Assembly (NCBI RefSeq): GCF_051668705.1
Contig: NZ_CP196351.1
Location: 1,178,001 to 1,242,000, forward strand
Source of the DNA: Alterisphingorhabdus sp051668705
GTDB taxonomy: Bacteria > Pseudomonadota > Alphaproteobacteria > Sphingomonadales > Sphingomonadaceae
DNA: 64,000 nt
Direction of reading: 5' to 3'
Part shown: in pieces, positions 1-7,951 of the stretch
Position numbering within the stretch: the first letter of the stretch is position 1
How the letters are laid out: each line of letters starts with the position of its first letter
Translations under genes and position numbers: made by a program
The notes under the pieces: model-generated
What the model was told of the DNA's origin: nothing
Database searches by the model: none
Seen by the model: the letters and a program-made list of their open reading frames with translations, nothing else

Positions 1-640
1 CCTTGCTGCTGCGCGCTTGCAAGCGCCTCACTTCTGCGGAGCGGCCTGTGATCGTTTGAATATGATGCCCAACTTCATGCGCGATGACATAGGCCTGTGC
101 AAAGTCGCCTGCAGCTCCGAAGCGCGTCGCCAATTCGTCAAAAAATGTCGTGTCGAGATAGATGCCATTATCGGCAGGGCAATAAAATGGACCCATGGTA
201 GATTGTGCCTGACCACAGCCGGATGTGCCCGTCTGTGAGTAGAAATTCAGCACTGTTGGCTGATAGCGCTGGCCATTTTGCTGGAAGATAGGGGCCCAAG
301 TATCCTCTGTACTGGCCAGAACCTGACATGAGAATTTGCTTTTCTGGTCGATGGCGCAGCTTTCTTCGGCATTGCTGCCGCCAACACCAGCCGATTGCTG
401 TCCAGCAATATCACCGCTGACACTTCCGCCTTGCAGACCGCTGAGCAGAGCCTGTGGATCAGCACCAAAAACGAATACTGCGATCAATCCTATGATGATT
501 GTACCGATGCCGATTTTGCCGCCTCCAACAGAACGTCCGCCGCCCATTGGCAAGCGAAAGCCTCTGCCGCCAGATCCTCGTCCTGCGGAGCCGCGCTGGT
601 CCCTTACATTCTTGCTGGTGCGATAATCATCTAGCCGCAT
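1..640 (-). CDS. Neutral zinc metallopeptidase, YpfJ/KPN_02809 family (C-terminus cut by window edge)
   Basis: Reading back from an ATG at 638-640, which has AGGAGG as ribosome-binding site at 650-655, gives an open frame that runs off the window start. The protein has a basic, glycine-rich head (about residues 1-42), one membrane segment (about 43-60) and an extracytoplasmic domain with the zinc-protease motif HEVGH at residues 188-192. This order fits the YpfJ family of membrane-anchored putative neutral zinc metallopeptidases, whose substrates are poorly known. The third zinc ligand and the C-terminus lie outside the window. About 170 bases separate it from the divergent patatin-like gene, so the two may share a promoter region. 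Confidence 0.85.
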   Translation of the reverse strand, partial: MRLDDYRTSKNVRDQRGSAGRGSGGRGFRLPMGGGRSVGGGKIGIGTIIIGLIAVFVFGADPQALLSGLQGGSVSGDIAGQQSAGVGGSNAEESCAIDQKSKFSCQVLASTEDTWAPIFQQNGQRYQPTVLNFYSQTGTSGCGQAQSTMGPFYCPADNGIYLDTTFFDELATRFGAAGDFAQAYVIAHEVGHHIQTITGRSAEVRRLQARSSK

Positions 641-811
641 AACGGTAATTCCTCCTAGCTCGCGCCGAACAATAGAGAGATATGATAAAAAGGGGAATAG
701 GCTTTGCGGCAATGGTTGGTGACTGTTACATTATCATCCATTCGGCGTTACGCATATTCTGATGCCAAGACATTCGTCGCCGCAAATCTGTTATATTTTA
801 AGGTCGTCCTT

Positions 812-2005
812 ATGACACAATCCCCAGTGCACCCTGCTATCGCCAAACCCGCAACCATTGATCCGGAAAATTGTTCACTGCCTTTGCCTGAAACAGTTGC
901 TCTGGTGCTTCAGGGTGGCGGTGCTTTGGGCTCCTATCAGGGCGGGGTCTATCATGCGATGGTTGAGAGCAATATCCGCATTGACTGGCTCGCAGGAATT
1001 TCTATCGGGGCGATAAACAGCGCGATTATTGCTGGAAACCGTTTCGAGGTCGCCCTTGGGCAGATGCGGGCTTTCTGGGAAGAAGTATCCGGCATATTAC
1101 CCAATTGGCTGACATTGGAAAATGATTGGACGAGAACCGCCAACCATAATTTTGGAGCGTTTACCGCAGCGACCTTTGGTGTGCCGGGATTTTATAAGCC
1201 CCATATGCTGCCACCATCTTTCGCCATTCCAGGCAGCGATAATGCGCTAAGCCTTTATGATACCAGCCCAATGATCGAAACGCTCAACCGCTATGTTGAT
1301 TGGGAGCGACTCAATGACGGCCCAATACGATTATCGGTTGGCGCGGTGAATGTAGAAACGGGCAATTTTCGTTATTTTGATACGCGATCAAAAGATGATG
1401 CGGTCAAGATTGATGCACGGCATATCATGGCGTCCGGCGCGCTGCCGCCGGGTTTTGCACCAGTGGAGATTGATGGGCAATATTATTGGGATGGCGGATT
1501 GGTGAGCAATACACCATTGGCTTATGTGCTGGAACATCAAACCGAGGATATGTTGATCTTTCAGGTTGATCTTTTCTCTGCAAGAGGGCGCATGCCCAAA
1601 AATTTTGGCGATGTGCTCAGCCGCGAAAAAGACATTCGATATTCCAGCCGTACTAGGGCGACAACAGACTATTATCTGGCGCTGCGCCGTGAACATGCGC
1701 AATTGCGTGCTCTGTTGGACAAACTGCCCGATAGCATGGCTGAAGACGAGAATGTGAAGGCGCTGCGCGCAATGACAACCGAGCAAGCCGCGAACATTGT
1801 TCATCTGATCTATCGGCCACAAAGTTGGGAAAGCGGCGCACGGGATTTTGAATTTTCACGCGCCACGATGGAGCAACATTGGCAGCAGGGGCAGGATGCT
1901 GTTCAGGCAGTTATGTCCAAACGCGGCCTTTTGGCGCGCAATATTCTTGATGGAAAGACCGATGCCTTTGATGTGCATAGCCTCACTGAAAACAGCATTG
2001 GATAA
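812..2005 (+). CDS. Patatin-like phospholipase family protein (DUF3734 type)
   Basis: A 397-residue patatin-type hydrolase, expected to cleave ester bonds with a Ser-Asp dyad. The glycine-rich oxyanion motif GGGALG is at residues 35-40, the nucleophile elbow GISIG at 62-66 (Ser64) and the catalytic Asp in DGG at 227-229. The frame is open further upstream to 704, but the ATG at 812 is preferred: AAGG lies a few bases before it and the patatin core then starts at the usual distance. It ends 23 bases before 3-hydroxybutyrate dehydrogenase on the same strand, so the two are probably cotranscribed. A role in polyhydroxybutyrate or short-chain ester turnover is inferred from that neighbour. Confidence 0.88.
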   Translation: MTQSPVHPAIAKPATIDPENCSLPLPETVALVLQGGGALGSYQGGVYHAMVESNIRIDWLAGISIGAINSAIIAGNRFEVALGQMRAFWEEVSGILPNWLTLENDWTRTANHNFGAFTAATFGVPGFYKPHMLPPSFAIPGSDNALSLYDTSPMIETLNRYVDWERLNDGPIRLSVGAVNVETGNFRYFDTRSKDDAVKIDARHIMASGALPPGFAPVEIDGQYYWDGGLVSNTPLAYVLEHQTEDMLIFQVDLFSARGRMPKNFGDVLSREKDIRYSSRTRATTDYYLALRREHAQLRALLDKLPDSMAEDENVKALRAMTTEQAANIVHLIYRPQSWESGARDFEFSRATMEQHWQQGQDAVQAVMSKRGLLARNILDGKTDAFDVHSLTENSIG

Positions 2006-2028
2006 TTTTAGGAAAAGGAAAGGCACAT

Positions 2029-2814
2029 ATGTTTCTAAAGGGTAAGACGGCTCTGGTAACGGGTTCAACCTCTGGCATCGGCCTTGCTTATGCACAGGCT
2101 TTGGCAAAAGAGGGGGCCAATATCGTGTTAAACGGTTTTGGGGACGCTGATGAGATTGAAGCCATGCGTTCGGAGCTGGCGGGAATAAGTGGCGGTACGG
2201 CCCTATATTCTGGCGCTGACCTAACTGATGAGACGGCGATTGCCGATATGTTCGCTTATGCAGCAGCGGAATTGGGCGGCGTAGATATTTTGATTAACAA
2301 TGCTGGCACTCAGCATGTTGCCAAGGTTGAAGAGTTTCCGGTTGATAAATGGAACCTCATCATCGCGCTTAACCTTAGCGCTGCCTTTCATACATCGCGC
2401 TTGGCGATACCCTATATGAAGGAGCAGGGATGGGGGCGAATAATCGCTACGGCATCGGCGCATTCTTTGGTCGCCAGTCCGGGTAAGTCTGCTTATGTTG
2501 CGGCCAAACATGCCATTGCCGGATTGACCAAAACACTCGCACTGGAAACAGCTGAGCATGGCATTACCGTTAACGCGATTAGCCCGGGTTACGTTTGGAC
2601 ACCATTGGTTGAAGGTCAGATTCCCGACACAATGGCGACGCGCAATATGACCCGTGAAGAGGTTATCAATGATGTTTTGCTGAAAGCACAACCGACCAAG
2701 GAGTTTGTCACCCCCGATCAGGTCGCCAGCATGGCGCTATATTTATGCCGTGATGAAGCCAAAGCGATTACAGGCGCAAACCTTTCCATGGATGGCGGCT
2801 GGTCAGTGCAATAA
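2029..2814 (+). CDS. bdhA: 3-hydroxybutyrate dehydrogenase (SDR family)
   Basis: A 261-residue classical short-chain dehydrogenase that should interconvert 3-hydroxybutyrate and acetoacetate with NAD. The cofactor motif TGSTSGIG is at residues 11-18, NAG at 91-93, and the catalytic Ser143, Tyr156 and Lys160 (YVAAK) are intact. The C-terminal half, with the SPGYVWTPLV segment and the long loop after it, matches D-beta-hydroxybutyrate dehydrogenases better than FabG. The ribosome-binding site AGGAAAAGG precedes the ATG. It follows the patatin-like hydrolase closely, which suggests that the hydrolase releases hydroxybutyrate esters and this enzyme oxidises the monomer. Confidence 0.9.
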   Translation: MFLKGKTALVTGSTSGIGLAYAQALAKEGANIVLNGFGDADEIEAMRSELAGISGGTALYSGADLTDETAIADMFAYAAAELGGVDILINNAGTQHVAKVEEFPVDKWNLIIALNLSAAFHTSRLAIPYMKEQGWGRIIATASAHSLVASPGKSAYVAAKHAIAGLTKTLALETAEHGITVNAISPGYVWTPLVEGQIPDTMATRNMTREEVINDVLLKAQPTKEFVTPDQVASMALYLCRDEAKAITGANLSMDGGWSVQ

Positions 2815-2871
2815 ACCGCTGACATCGGCGTGCGGTCTTGCTAGCCTTTGTTTCAGTTCAGGAGAGATATT

Positions 2872-4257
2872 ATGCGTTCATCACACATTAGGCCCGCCAC
2901 ATTGGCATCATGCGCTGCGATTGCCATGGGATTAGCCTCACTTTTTATTGCGCTTGCTGCATCGGCTGGCCAGCCAGACCATGACTCTGGTGCAGCTGCT
3001 GGCGGTAAGCTGCGAGCAGATATTGAACGCGATCTGGATTCGCTGGTTGCACTTTATCGCGATCTGCACGCCAATCCTGAGCTTAGCTTTCAGGAGTTTA
3101 AGACAGCTGCCAAATTGGCAGAAGAAGCACGCCGTTTAGGCTTTTCAGTAACCGAAGGTGTCGGCCAGACAGGTGTTGTTGCGGTCATGGAAAATGGCCC
3201 TGGCCCTGTGGTGATGTTGCGGGCGGATATGGATGGATTGCCTGTCGCGGAACAGACGGGTCTGCCCTATGCCTCCAAAATTATTGCGACGACCGGTAAA
3301 GGCATTGAAAGCCCGGTAATGCATGCTTGCGGCCATGATACGCACATGGCGGCATGGGTGGGTACCGCGCGGCAAATGGTAACCCGTAAAGGCGAATGGT
3401 CCGGCACTTTGGTGATGATTTTGCAGCCAGCGGAAGAAATTGGCTCTGGCGCTAAGGCGATGCTGGAAGATGGTCTGTTCACCCGTTTTCCAAAACCGGA
3501 TTATGTTCTGGGTTTCCATGATGCAGCGCAATTTCCCGCAGGAATGATTGGCTATACTTCCGGTTACGCATTGGCGAATGTCGATAGTATCAATGTGCGT
3601 GTAAGGGGTATTGGCGGCCATGGTGCATATCCGCAGACCGCCAAAGATCCGGTCGTGCTGGCCAGTCAGATTGTCCTTGGCCTACAGACTATTGTTAGCC
3701 GCGAAGTCAGCCCGCAAGAACCTGCGGTCATCACCGTTGGCAGTTTCCGTGCAGGCTCAAAGCATAACATCATTTCTGACGAAGCCAATCTGTTGCTGAC
3801 GGTGCGTAGCTATAGCGATGAAACGCGCAAAATCCTGCTTGACGGGATAGCACGTGTGGCGCGCGGGCAGGGCATCGCGGCAGGGTTGCCCGAGGACTTG
3901 TTGCCGGTGGTGACAGCAGATGACCAATTTACACCATCGACATATAATGATCCTGAATTGACCCAAGATATTGCTGGCCTTTTCACTCAGCGTTTTGGCC
4001 CTGAACGGGTTTTCGAAACACCTGCAGTCATGGGCGGAGAAGATTTCAGCCAGTTCCGCCGCGCCGACCCTGACAATATCCAAAGCCTGATTTTCTGGGT
4101 TGGCGGTGTAGCAGAAGAAGACCTTGCAGCGGTCAATGGCGATAGATCGAAACTGCCTTCGCTGCACAGTCCCTTCTGGGCACCTGATGCTGAAAAAGTA
4201 GTGTCGACAGCAACGGAAGCGATGACAGCAGCGACCCTGAAACTCATGGCCAAATAG
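2872..4257 (+). CDS. Exported M20 family amidohydrolase/peptidase
   Basis: A 461-residue M20D-type metal-dependent amidohydrolase (the family of hippurate and IAA-amino acid hydrolases). Residues 1-33 form a signal peptide (basic start, hydrophobic stretch, small residues before the likely cut after ASA), so it should act in the periplasm. RADMDGLP (117-124) and HACGHDTH (151-158) supply metal ligands, followed by QPAEE with the catalytic and ligand glutamates. The ATG at 2872 is chosen over the earlier one at 2848 because GGAGAG lies six bases upstream and it starts the signal peptide correctly. It probably removes acyl groups from amino acids or peptides; the substrate cannot be read from sequence. 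Confidence 0.9.
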   Translation: MRSSHIRPATLASCAAIAMGLASLFIALAASAGQPDHDSGAAAGGKLRADIERDLDSLVALYRDLHANPELSFQEFKTAAKLAEEARRLGFSVTEGVGQTGVVAVMENGPGPVVMLRADMDGLPVAEQTGLPYASKIIATTGKGIESPVMHACGHDTHMAAWVGTARQMVTRKGEWSGTLVMILQPAEEIGSGAKAMLEDGLFTRFPKPDYVLGFHDAAQFPAGMIGYTSGYALANVDSINVRVRGIGGHGAYPQTAKDPVVLASQIVLGLQTIVSREVSPQEPAVITVGSFRAGSKHNIISDEANLLLTVRSYSDETRKILLDGIARVARGQGIAAGLPEDLLPVVTADDQFTPSTYNDPELTQDIAGLFTQRFGPERVFETPAVMGGEDFSQFRRADPDNIQSLIFWVGGVAEEDLAAVNGDRSKLPSLHSPFWAPDAEKVVSTATEAMTAATLKLMAK

Positions 4258-4271
4258 GTTATTTTTTCTGG

Positions 4272-4748
4272 TTAGCGTGAGATTACGTCTTGTGTAGCCA
4301 AGGATGGGTTTTGCGGCCCTGAGCGATCTGGGAGAGGTCCTGGTCGGATAACGCCGTCTGCACGCCCTTTTCTTGGGCTGACAGGCGCACTGGCTGTGGC
4401 CGGTTTTTTGTCTTCCTGAAAATCTTCACCGGCAAACCCGCTATTCGGATCAATGAAAGGCGAAGAGGCAAAGGGGTCATTTGTGCCCTCTGGAACAGCA
4501 AAAGGGTCTTCGCCGTCTTGTTCATCATAATAAATTTCGTCTTCTACAAAGCCCGGGTCTGGCGCTTCTAGAGGATCGGGTGCTTGGCGAGAGAAAACCT
4601 GATTTGGCCGCAACTTGTCTTTCGGCTTTTCAACCTCTGCTACCTGCACAGGTTCTGCACTTTTGCTAAAATCGCTGTTCAGATTACCCGCTAGCAAAGC
4701 AATCATTACCAGCAGGACTGCGGCAGCGCCTAATAATGGTTTCAGCAT
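4272..4748 (-). CDS. Hypothetical membrane-anchored proline/acid-rich protein
   Basis: I do not recognise this protein. It has a short basic start, one hydrophobic segment (about residues 4-21) that could be an uncleaved anchor, then a low-complexity tail rich in Asp, Glu, Pro and Ser with repeated DPF motifs, and a basic end. The tail is probably disordered and, if the anchor inserts in the usual way, periplasmic. The start at 4748 has GGAAAAG seven bases upstream; an in-frame ATG at 4787 would add 13 residues but has a weaker site. It converges on the M20 gene with 14 bases between them. Codon use looks like its neighbours. Confidence 0.65.
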   Translation of the reverse strand: MLKPLLGAAAVLLVMIALLAGNLNSDFSKSAEPVQVAEVEKPKDKLRPNQVFSRQAPDPLEAPDPGFVEDEIYYDEQDGEDPFAVPEGTNDPFASSPFIDPNSGFAGEDFQEDKKPATASAPVSPRKGRADGVIRPGPLPDRSGPQNPSLATQDVISR

Positions 4749-4847
4749 TTTCTTTTCCGTCGGCTTATAATGATCAGATCTGGTCATAGCCTAAGGACGT
4801 AAAGTAAAGTTTAAGCAAGACGGGCTTTTCTATGCTGGTGTTAATAT

Positions 4848-4880
4848 ACAAAATCGCCAGAGCATTTCTGCTCTGGCGAT
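4848..4880 (-). terminator. Rho-independent terminator of isocitrate lyase gene
   Basis: A perfect 12-bp inverted repeat (arms 4853-4864 and 4869-4880, four-base loop) lies downstream of the aceA stop codon. Read on the minus strand it is followed by a short T run (TTTTG). Confidence 0.8.
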
Positions 4881-4971
4881 CGGGGCAAGGCCCAGGCTTT
4901 CCTCCCCAGGAAAGAACCTTATTATGGAAATGCCGGTCTAAATTTGACCGATCATTTCCACTTTGAGCAGC

Positions 4972-6252
4972 TTATGCCGCTTCTTTTTTAAATTGGTCAG
5001 CCTCAGTGCTTTCAGCCAATGCTGTTGTTGAGCTTTGGCCGCCGCCAATGGCCGTTGCTACTTTGTCGAAGTAACCCGTGCCTACTTCGCGCTGGTGGCG
5101 TGTGGCGGTATAACCATTTGCTTCTGCGCTGAATTCTGCCTGCTGCAGCTCTGAATATGCCGCCATGCCGCGGTCTTTATACCCGCGTGCCAGTTCAAAC
5201 ATGCCATAGTTGAGCTGGTGGAAACCGGCGAGCGTAACAAATTGGAATTTGTAACCCATCGCGCCCAATTCGCGCTGATATTTGGCGATAGTGTCTTTGT
5301 CCAGATTGGCTTCCCAGTTGAAACTTGGTGAACAGTTATAGGCCATCATCTTGCCGGGGTGCGCTTTTTGGATAGCTTCTGCAAAGCGCTTTGCATCATC
5401 AAGATTAGGTTTGGATGTTTCCCACCATAACAGATCAGCATGTTCCGCAAAGGCTATACCGCGCTTGATGCAATGGTCTACCCCAGTGCCTTCTTTAAGG
5501 CGGAAAAAGCCTTCAGGTGTGCGTTCGCCGGTCAGGAATTCGTGATCGCGTTCATCAACATCAGATGTTATCAGTTTGGCACTTTCCGCGTCTGTACGAG
5601 CACAGATAACCGTTGGTACGCCGCAAACATCGGCAGCCATACGTGCAGCGTTCAAATTGCGAATATGTGCCTGTGTGGGGATAAGAACCTTGCCGCCCAA
5701 ATGGCCGCATTTCTTTTCAGATGCTAATTGATCTTCAAAATGAACACCCGCAGCGCCAGCCGCAATATAGGCCTTCATAATCTCAAAACAGTTAAGCGGG
5801 CCGCCAAAACCAGCCTCTGCGTCGGCCACAATGGGGGCGAACCAATCACGCGTAACATTGCCTTCACTATGCTCAATCTGGTCGGCACGCTGCAACGCAT
5901 TGTTAATTTTTTTCGCCAATTCGGGGCCTGCATTGGCGGGATATAGGGATTGGTCAGGATACATGGCACCAGCAGTGTTAGCGTCTGCCGCAACTTGCCA
6001 ACCAGAAAGATAAATGGCTTTCAAACCTGCGCGGACCATCTGCATGGCCTGATTACCACTCATTGCGCCGAGTGCATTGACATAATCTTCGTTCTTCAAA
6101 AGATCCCACAGCTTTTCTGAGCCGCGGCGTGCCAGGGTATATTCGATTTGAACAGAACCACGAAGTTTCTCAACTTCATCTGCGGTGTAATTGCGGTTGA
6201 TGCCGTCAAAGCGGCCATTTGTTGTGGGAACGAGATCGGAGAAGTTTGTCAT
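4972..6252 (-). CDS. aceA: Isocitrate lyase
   Basis: A 426-residue isocitrate lyase, which splits isocitrate into glyoxylate and succinate as the first step of the glyoxylate bypass for growth on acetate or fatty acids. The signature KKCGH is at residues 180-184 with catalytic Cys182, and the TNGRFDGINRNYTADEV-type N-terminus is typical. The frame stays open to 6405, but the ATG at 6250-6252 gives the conserved N-terminus and normal family length. A terminator hairpin follows the gene. It is divergent from a short-chain fatty acyl type regulator across a 147-base region with repeated TGTAAA motifs, so regulation by that neighbour is likely. Confidence 0.96.
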   Translation of the reverse strand: MTNFSDLVPTTNGRFDGINRNYTADEVEKLRGSVQIEYTLARRGSEKLWDLLKNEDYVNALGAMSGNQAMQMVRAGLKAIYLSGWQVAADANTAGAMYPDQSLYPANAGPELAKKINNALQRADQIEHSEGNVTRDWFAPIVADAEAGFGGPLNCFEIMKAYIAAGAAGVHFEDQLASEKKCGHLGGKVLIPTQAHIRNLNAARMAADVCGVPTVICARTDAESAKLITSDVDERDHEFLTGERTPEGFFRLKEGTGVDHCIKRGIAFAEHADLLWWETSKPNLDDAKRFAEAIQKAHPGKMMAYNCSPSFNWEANLDKDTIAKYQRELGAMGYKFQFVTLAGFHQLNYGMFELARGYKDRGMAAYSELQQAEFSAEANGYTATRHQREVGTGYFDKVATAIGGGQSSTTALAESTEADQFKKEAA

Positions 6253-6399
6253 TTTTGTAAACCTTTTTTCAGGGAGGGCACATTCTTGATACGGCCCATC
6301 ACCGATTCCCTTGCATTTTTTCTGTAAATCTTTGTGTAAAAAAATTTGATCAGTAAAAATAAACTTGTGTTGTTGTAAACATATTGACAAAATAGAGTC
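6253..6399. promoter_or_regulatory. Shared aceA/regulator promoter region with TGTAAA repeats
   Basis: This AT-rich divergent region holds four same-direction TGTAAA motifs, at 6256, 6323, 6335 and 6374. Two of them are spaced 12 bases apart, about one helical turn. The stretch 6373-6390 is also bounded by TTGT and ACAA. Regulators of the RamB/ScfR family are known to bind TTTGCAAA-like sites before glyoxylate-cycle and propionate genes, so these are candidate operator half-sites. The exact promoter elements are not clear to me. Confidence 0.5.
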
Positions 6400-7806
6400 A
6401 TGCACACCGATCGCCTTTACGCCGGCATGGCACTGAAAAGATTGCGCCAGACTCAGGGGTTAACCCAAACGGCTATGGCCCGTGCTCTGACAATATCGCC
6501 GAGCTATCTCAACCTGCTGGAGAAGAACCAAAGACCGCTGACGGCCCGGCTCATGCTGCAATTGGCAGAGCGTTTTGGATTCTCACCGCAACAATTGCTC
6601 GAGGAGAATCCTGGAGGCGGCGTAGATAGCCTAGCCAGCAAGTTAGCGACGGGAGCGTTTGCCGATCTGGATATTGATCGTGATATGATCGCTGACTGGA
6701 TGGTTGGTGCCCCGCAGCTGGTAGAGGCGTTTAGCAGAGCGTTTGAAGGCGGTGTGGCTGCGACAGGTGGGCAGGACTTGGCCTCTGGGCATATCGCGCT
6801 CGACCTCGTTAGGGCAGAAATTGAACGGCGGCAAAATCACTATCCCGATATCGATGCACAGGCTGAGATATTAGCGGATAGTTTGCGCGCAGCCAATAAT
6901 GATATCTTCGCTGCTTTGAGCGCAAGGTTAAGGGAAAAGCACCAGATCATGATTCGGGTCTTGCCTGAAGACATTTTGCCGGAATATCTGCATCGATTCG
7001 ATATGCATGCGCGGCAATTGCAGCTTGCGGAAATGCTGACGCAGGAATCACGGACTTTCCGTGCGGCCTATCTTGTCGCGCAACTTGAATTTCGCGATGA
7101 AATTGAACTGCTGGCACAAAGTGCGAAATTTGGTGATGACGCGGCAGAGAAGCTCTATCGACGGCATTTGTTCAGCTATTTTGCCGCTGCCATTGTTATG
7201 CCATATGGACGCTTTTTGCGTGCTTGCGACCAGACAGGATATAATATTGTTGTTTTGCAGCGCCGATTTGGCGCGAGTTTTGAGCAAGTTGCGCATCGGC
7301 TAACAACATTACAGCGTGTGGGGCAGCGCGGCCTGCCTTTCTTTATGATCAAAGTTGATCGCGCCGGCCAATTCTCCAAACGTTATAGCGGGGCCAGCGG
7401 CACGGCATTGACTCAAAGCACGGGAAGCTGCCCATTGTGGCAGATTCACTATGGTTTTTCAGCTTCAGGCAATATTCGAAGCCAATTGGTGGAAACAGAG
7501 GATGGCACGCGTTGGCTAACCTTGGCGCGGATCGTTGGCGGTCAATCCGTTTATGGCCTTGGCAGAGCGGATCAGGCTGCGGAACATGTTATTGGTCTGG
7601 GTGTGCGGGCAGATTTTATCGAACAGCTCACGCCCGGTTATACGCGCAATATTCAGCCGGAAAAGGCAACACCTATCGGGACAGGATGCCGTTCCTGCAT
7701 AAGAGATGACTGCCGCCAACGTGCAGAACCACAAAGTTTACAAAGGCTGCATATAGACGAACAGTCCGCGCTCAGGATACCTTTTGCCTCTTGGAACATC
7801 CAATAA
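6400..7806 (+). CDS. Short-chain fatty acyl transcriptional regulator (ScfR/RamB-like, XRE family)
   Basis: A 468-residue regulator with an N-terminal Cro/C1 helix-turn-helix (about residues 10-60, with ISPSYLNLLEKNQRPL), a middle ImmA/IrrE-like region and a C-terminal DUF2083-type domain ending in a CxxCxxxxC motif (GCRSCIRDDC). The middle region has RRHLFSYFAAA where active ImmA proteases have HExxH, so it is probably a sensor rather than a protease. Relatives (RamB, PccR, ScfR) respond to acyl-CoA status and control glyoxylate or propionate genes. Its position divergent from aceA supports control of isocitrate lyase. The ATG at 6400 matches the family start (RLYAGxxLKRLR), and no strong ribosome-binding site is visible. 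Confidence 0.88.
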   Translation: MHTDRLYAGMALKRLRQTQGLTQTAMARALTISPSYLNLLEKNQRPLTARLMLQLAERFGFSPQQLLEENPGGGVDSLASKLATGAFADLDIDRDMIADWMVGAPQLVEAFSRAFEGGVAATGGQDLASGHIALDLVRAEIERRQNHYPDIDAQAEILADSLRAANNDIFAALSARLREKHQIMIRVLPEDILPEYLHRFDMHARQLQLAEMLTQESRTFRAAYLVAQLEFRDEIELLAQSAKFGDDAAEKLYRRHLFSYFAAAIVMPYGRFLRACDQTGYNIVVLQRRFGASFEQVAHRLTTLQRVGQRGLPFFMIKVDRAGQFSKRYSGASGTALTQSTGSCPLWQIHYGFSASGNIRSQLVETEDGTRWLTLARIVGGQSVYGLGRADQAAEHVIGLGVRADFIEQLTPGYTRNIQPEKATPIGTGCRSCIRDDCRQRAEPQSLQRLHIDEQSALRIPFASWNIQ

Positions 7807-7847
7807 GCGCCGATCGTAATTGCACTGGCAGTGTAACGATCATTGTA

Positions 7848-7877
7848 TTGTGCAAAAATAGTTTGCAAAAGCATAGT
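7848..7877 (+). promoter_or_regulatory. Candidate promoter of the sugar transferase/prs block with TTTGCAAA box
   Basis: TTGTGC (7848-7853) and CATAGT (7872-7877) are separated by 18 bases and resemble -35 and -10 elements. The palindrome TTTGCAAA (7862-7869) sits between them, and TGCAAAA occurs twice (7851 and 7864). The gene begins about 75 bases downstream. The call rests on motif inspection only. Confidence 0.4.
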
Positions 7878-7951
7878 GTGTAAAATTAACCGACACTTCA
7901 CCAGTTTTGTCTATGGCGTCTGGGAAGCCATTATTGAGAGCGCCCACACAC

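Noticed and set aside
2221..2691. 156-codon minus-strand frame opposite bdhA
   Set aside because: Fully inside a well-supported dehydrogenase gene and without recognisable motifs.
6400..7806. Active ImmA/IrrE protease, as in mobile-element immunity regulators
   Set aside because: The HExxH zinc motif is replaced, and the C-terminal domain and divergent aceA fit a metabolic regulator.
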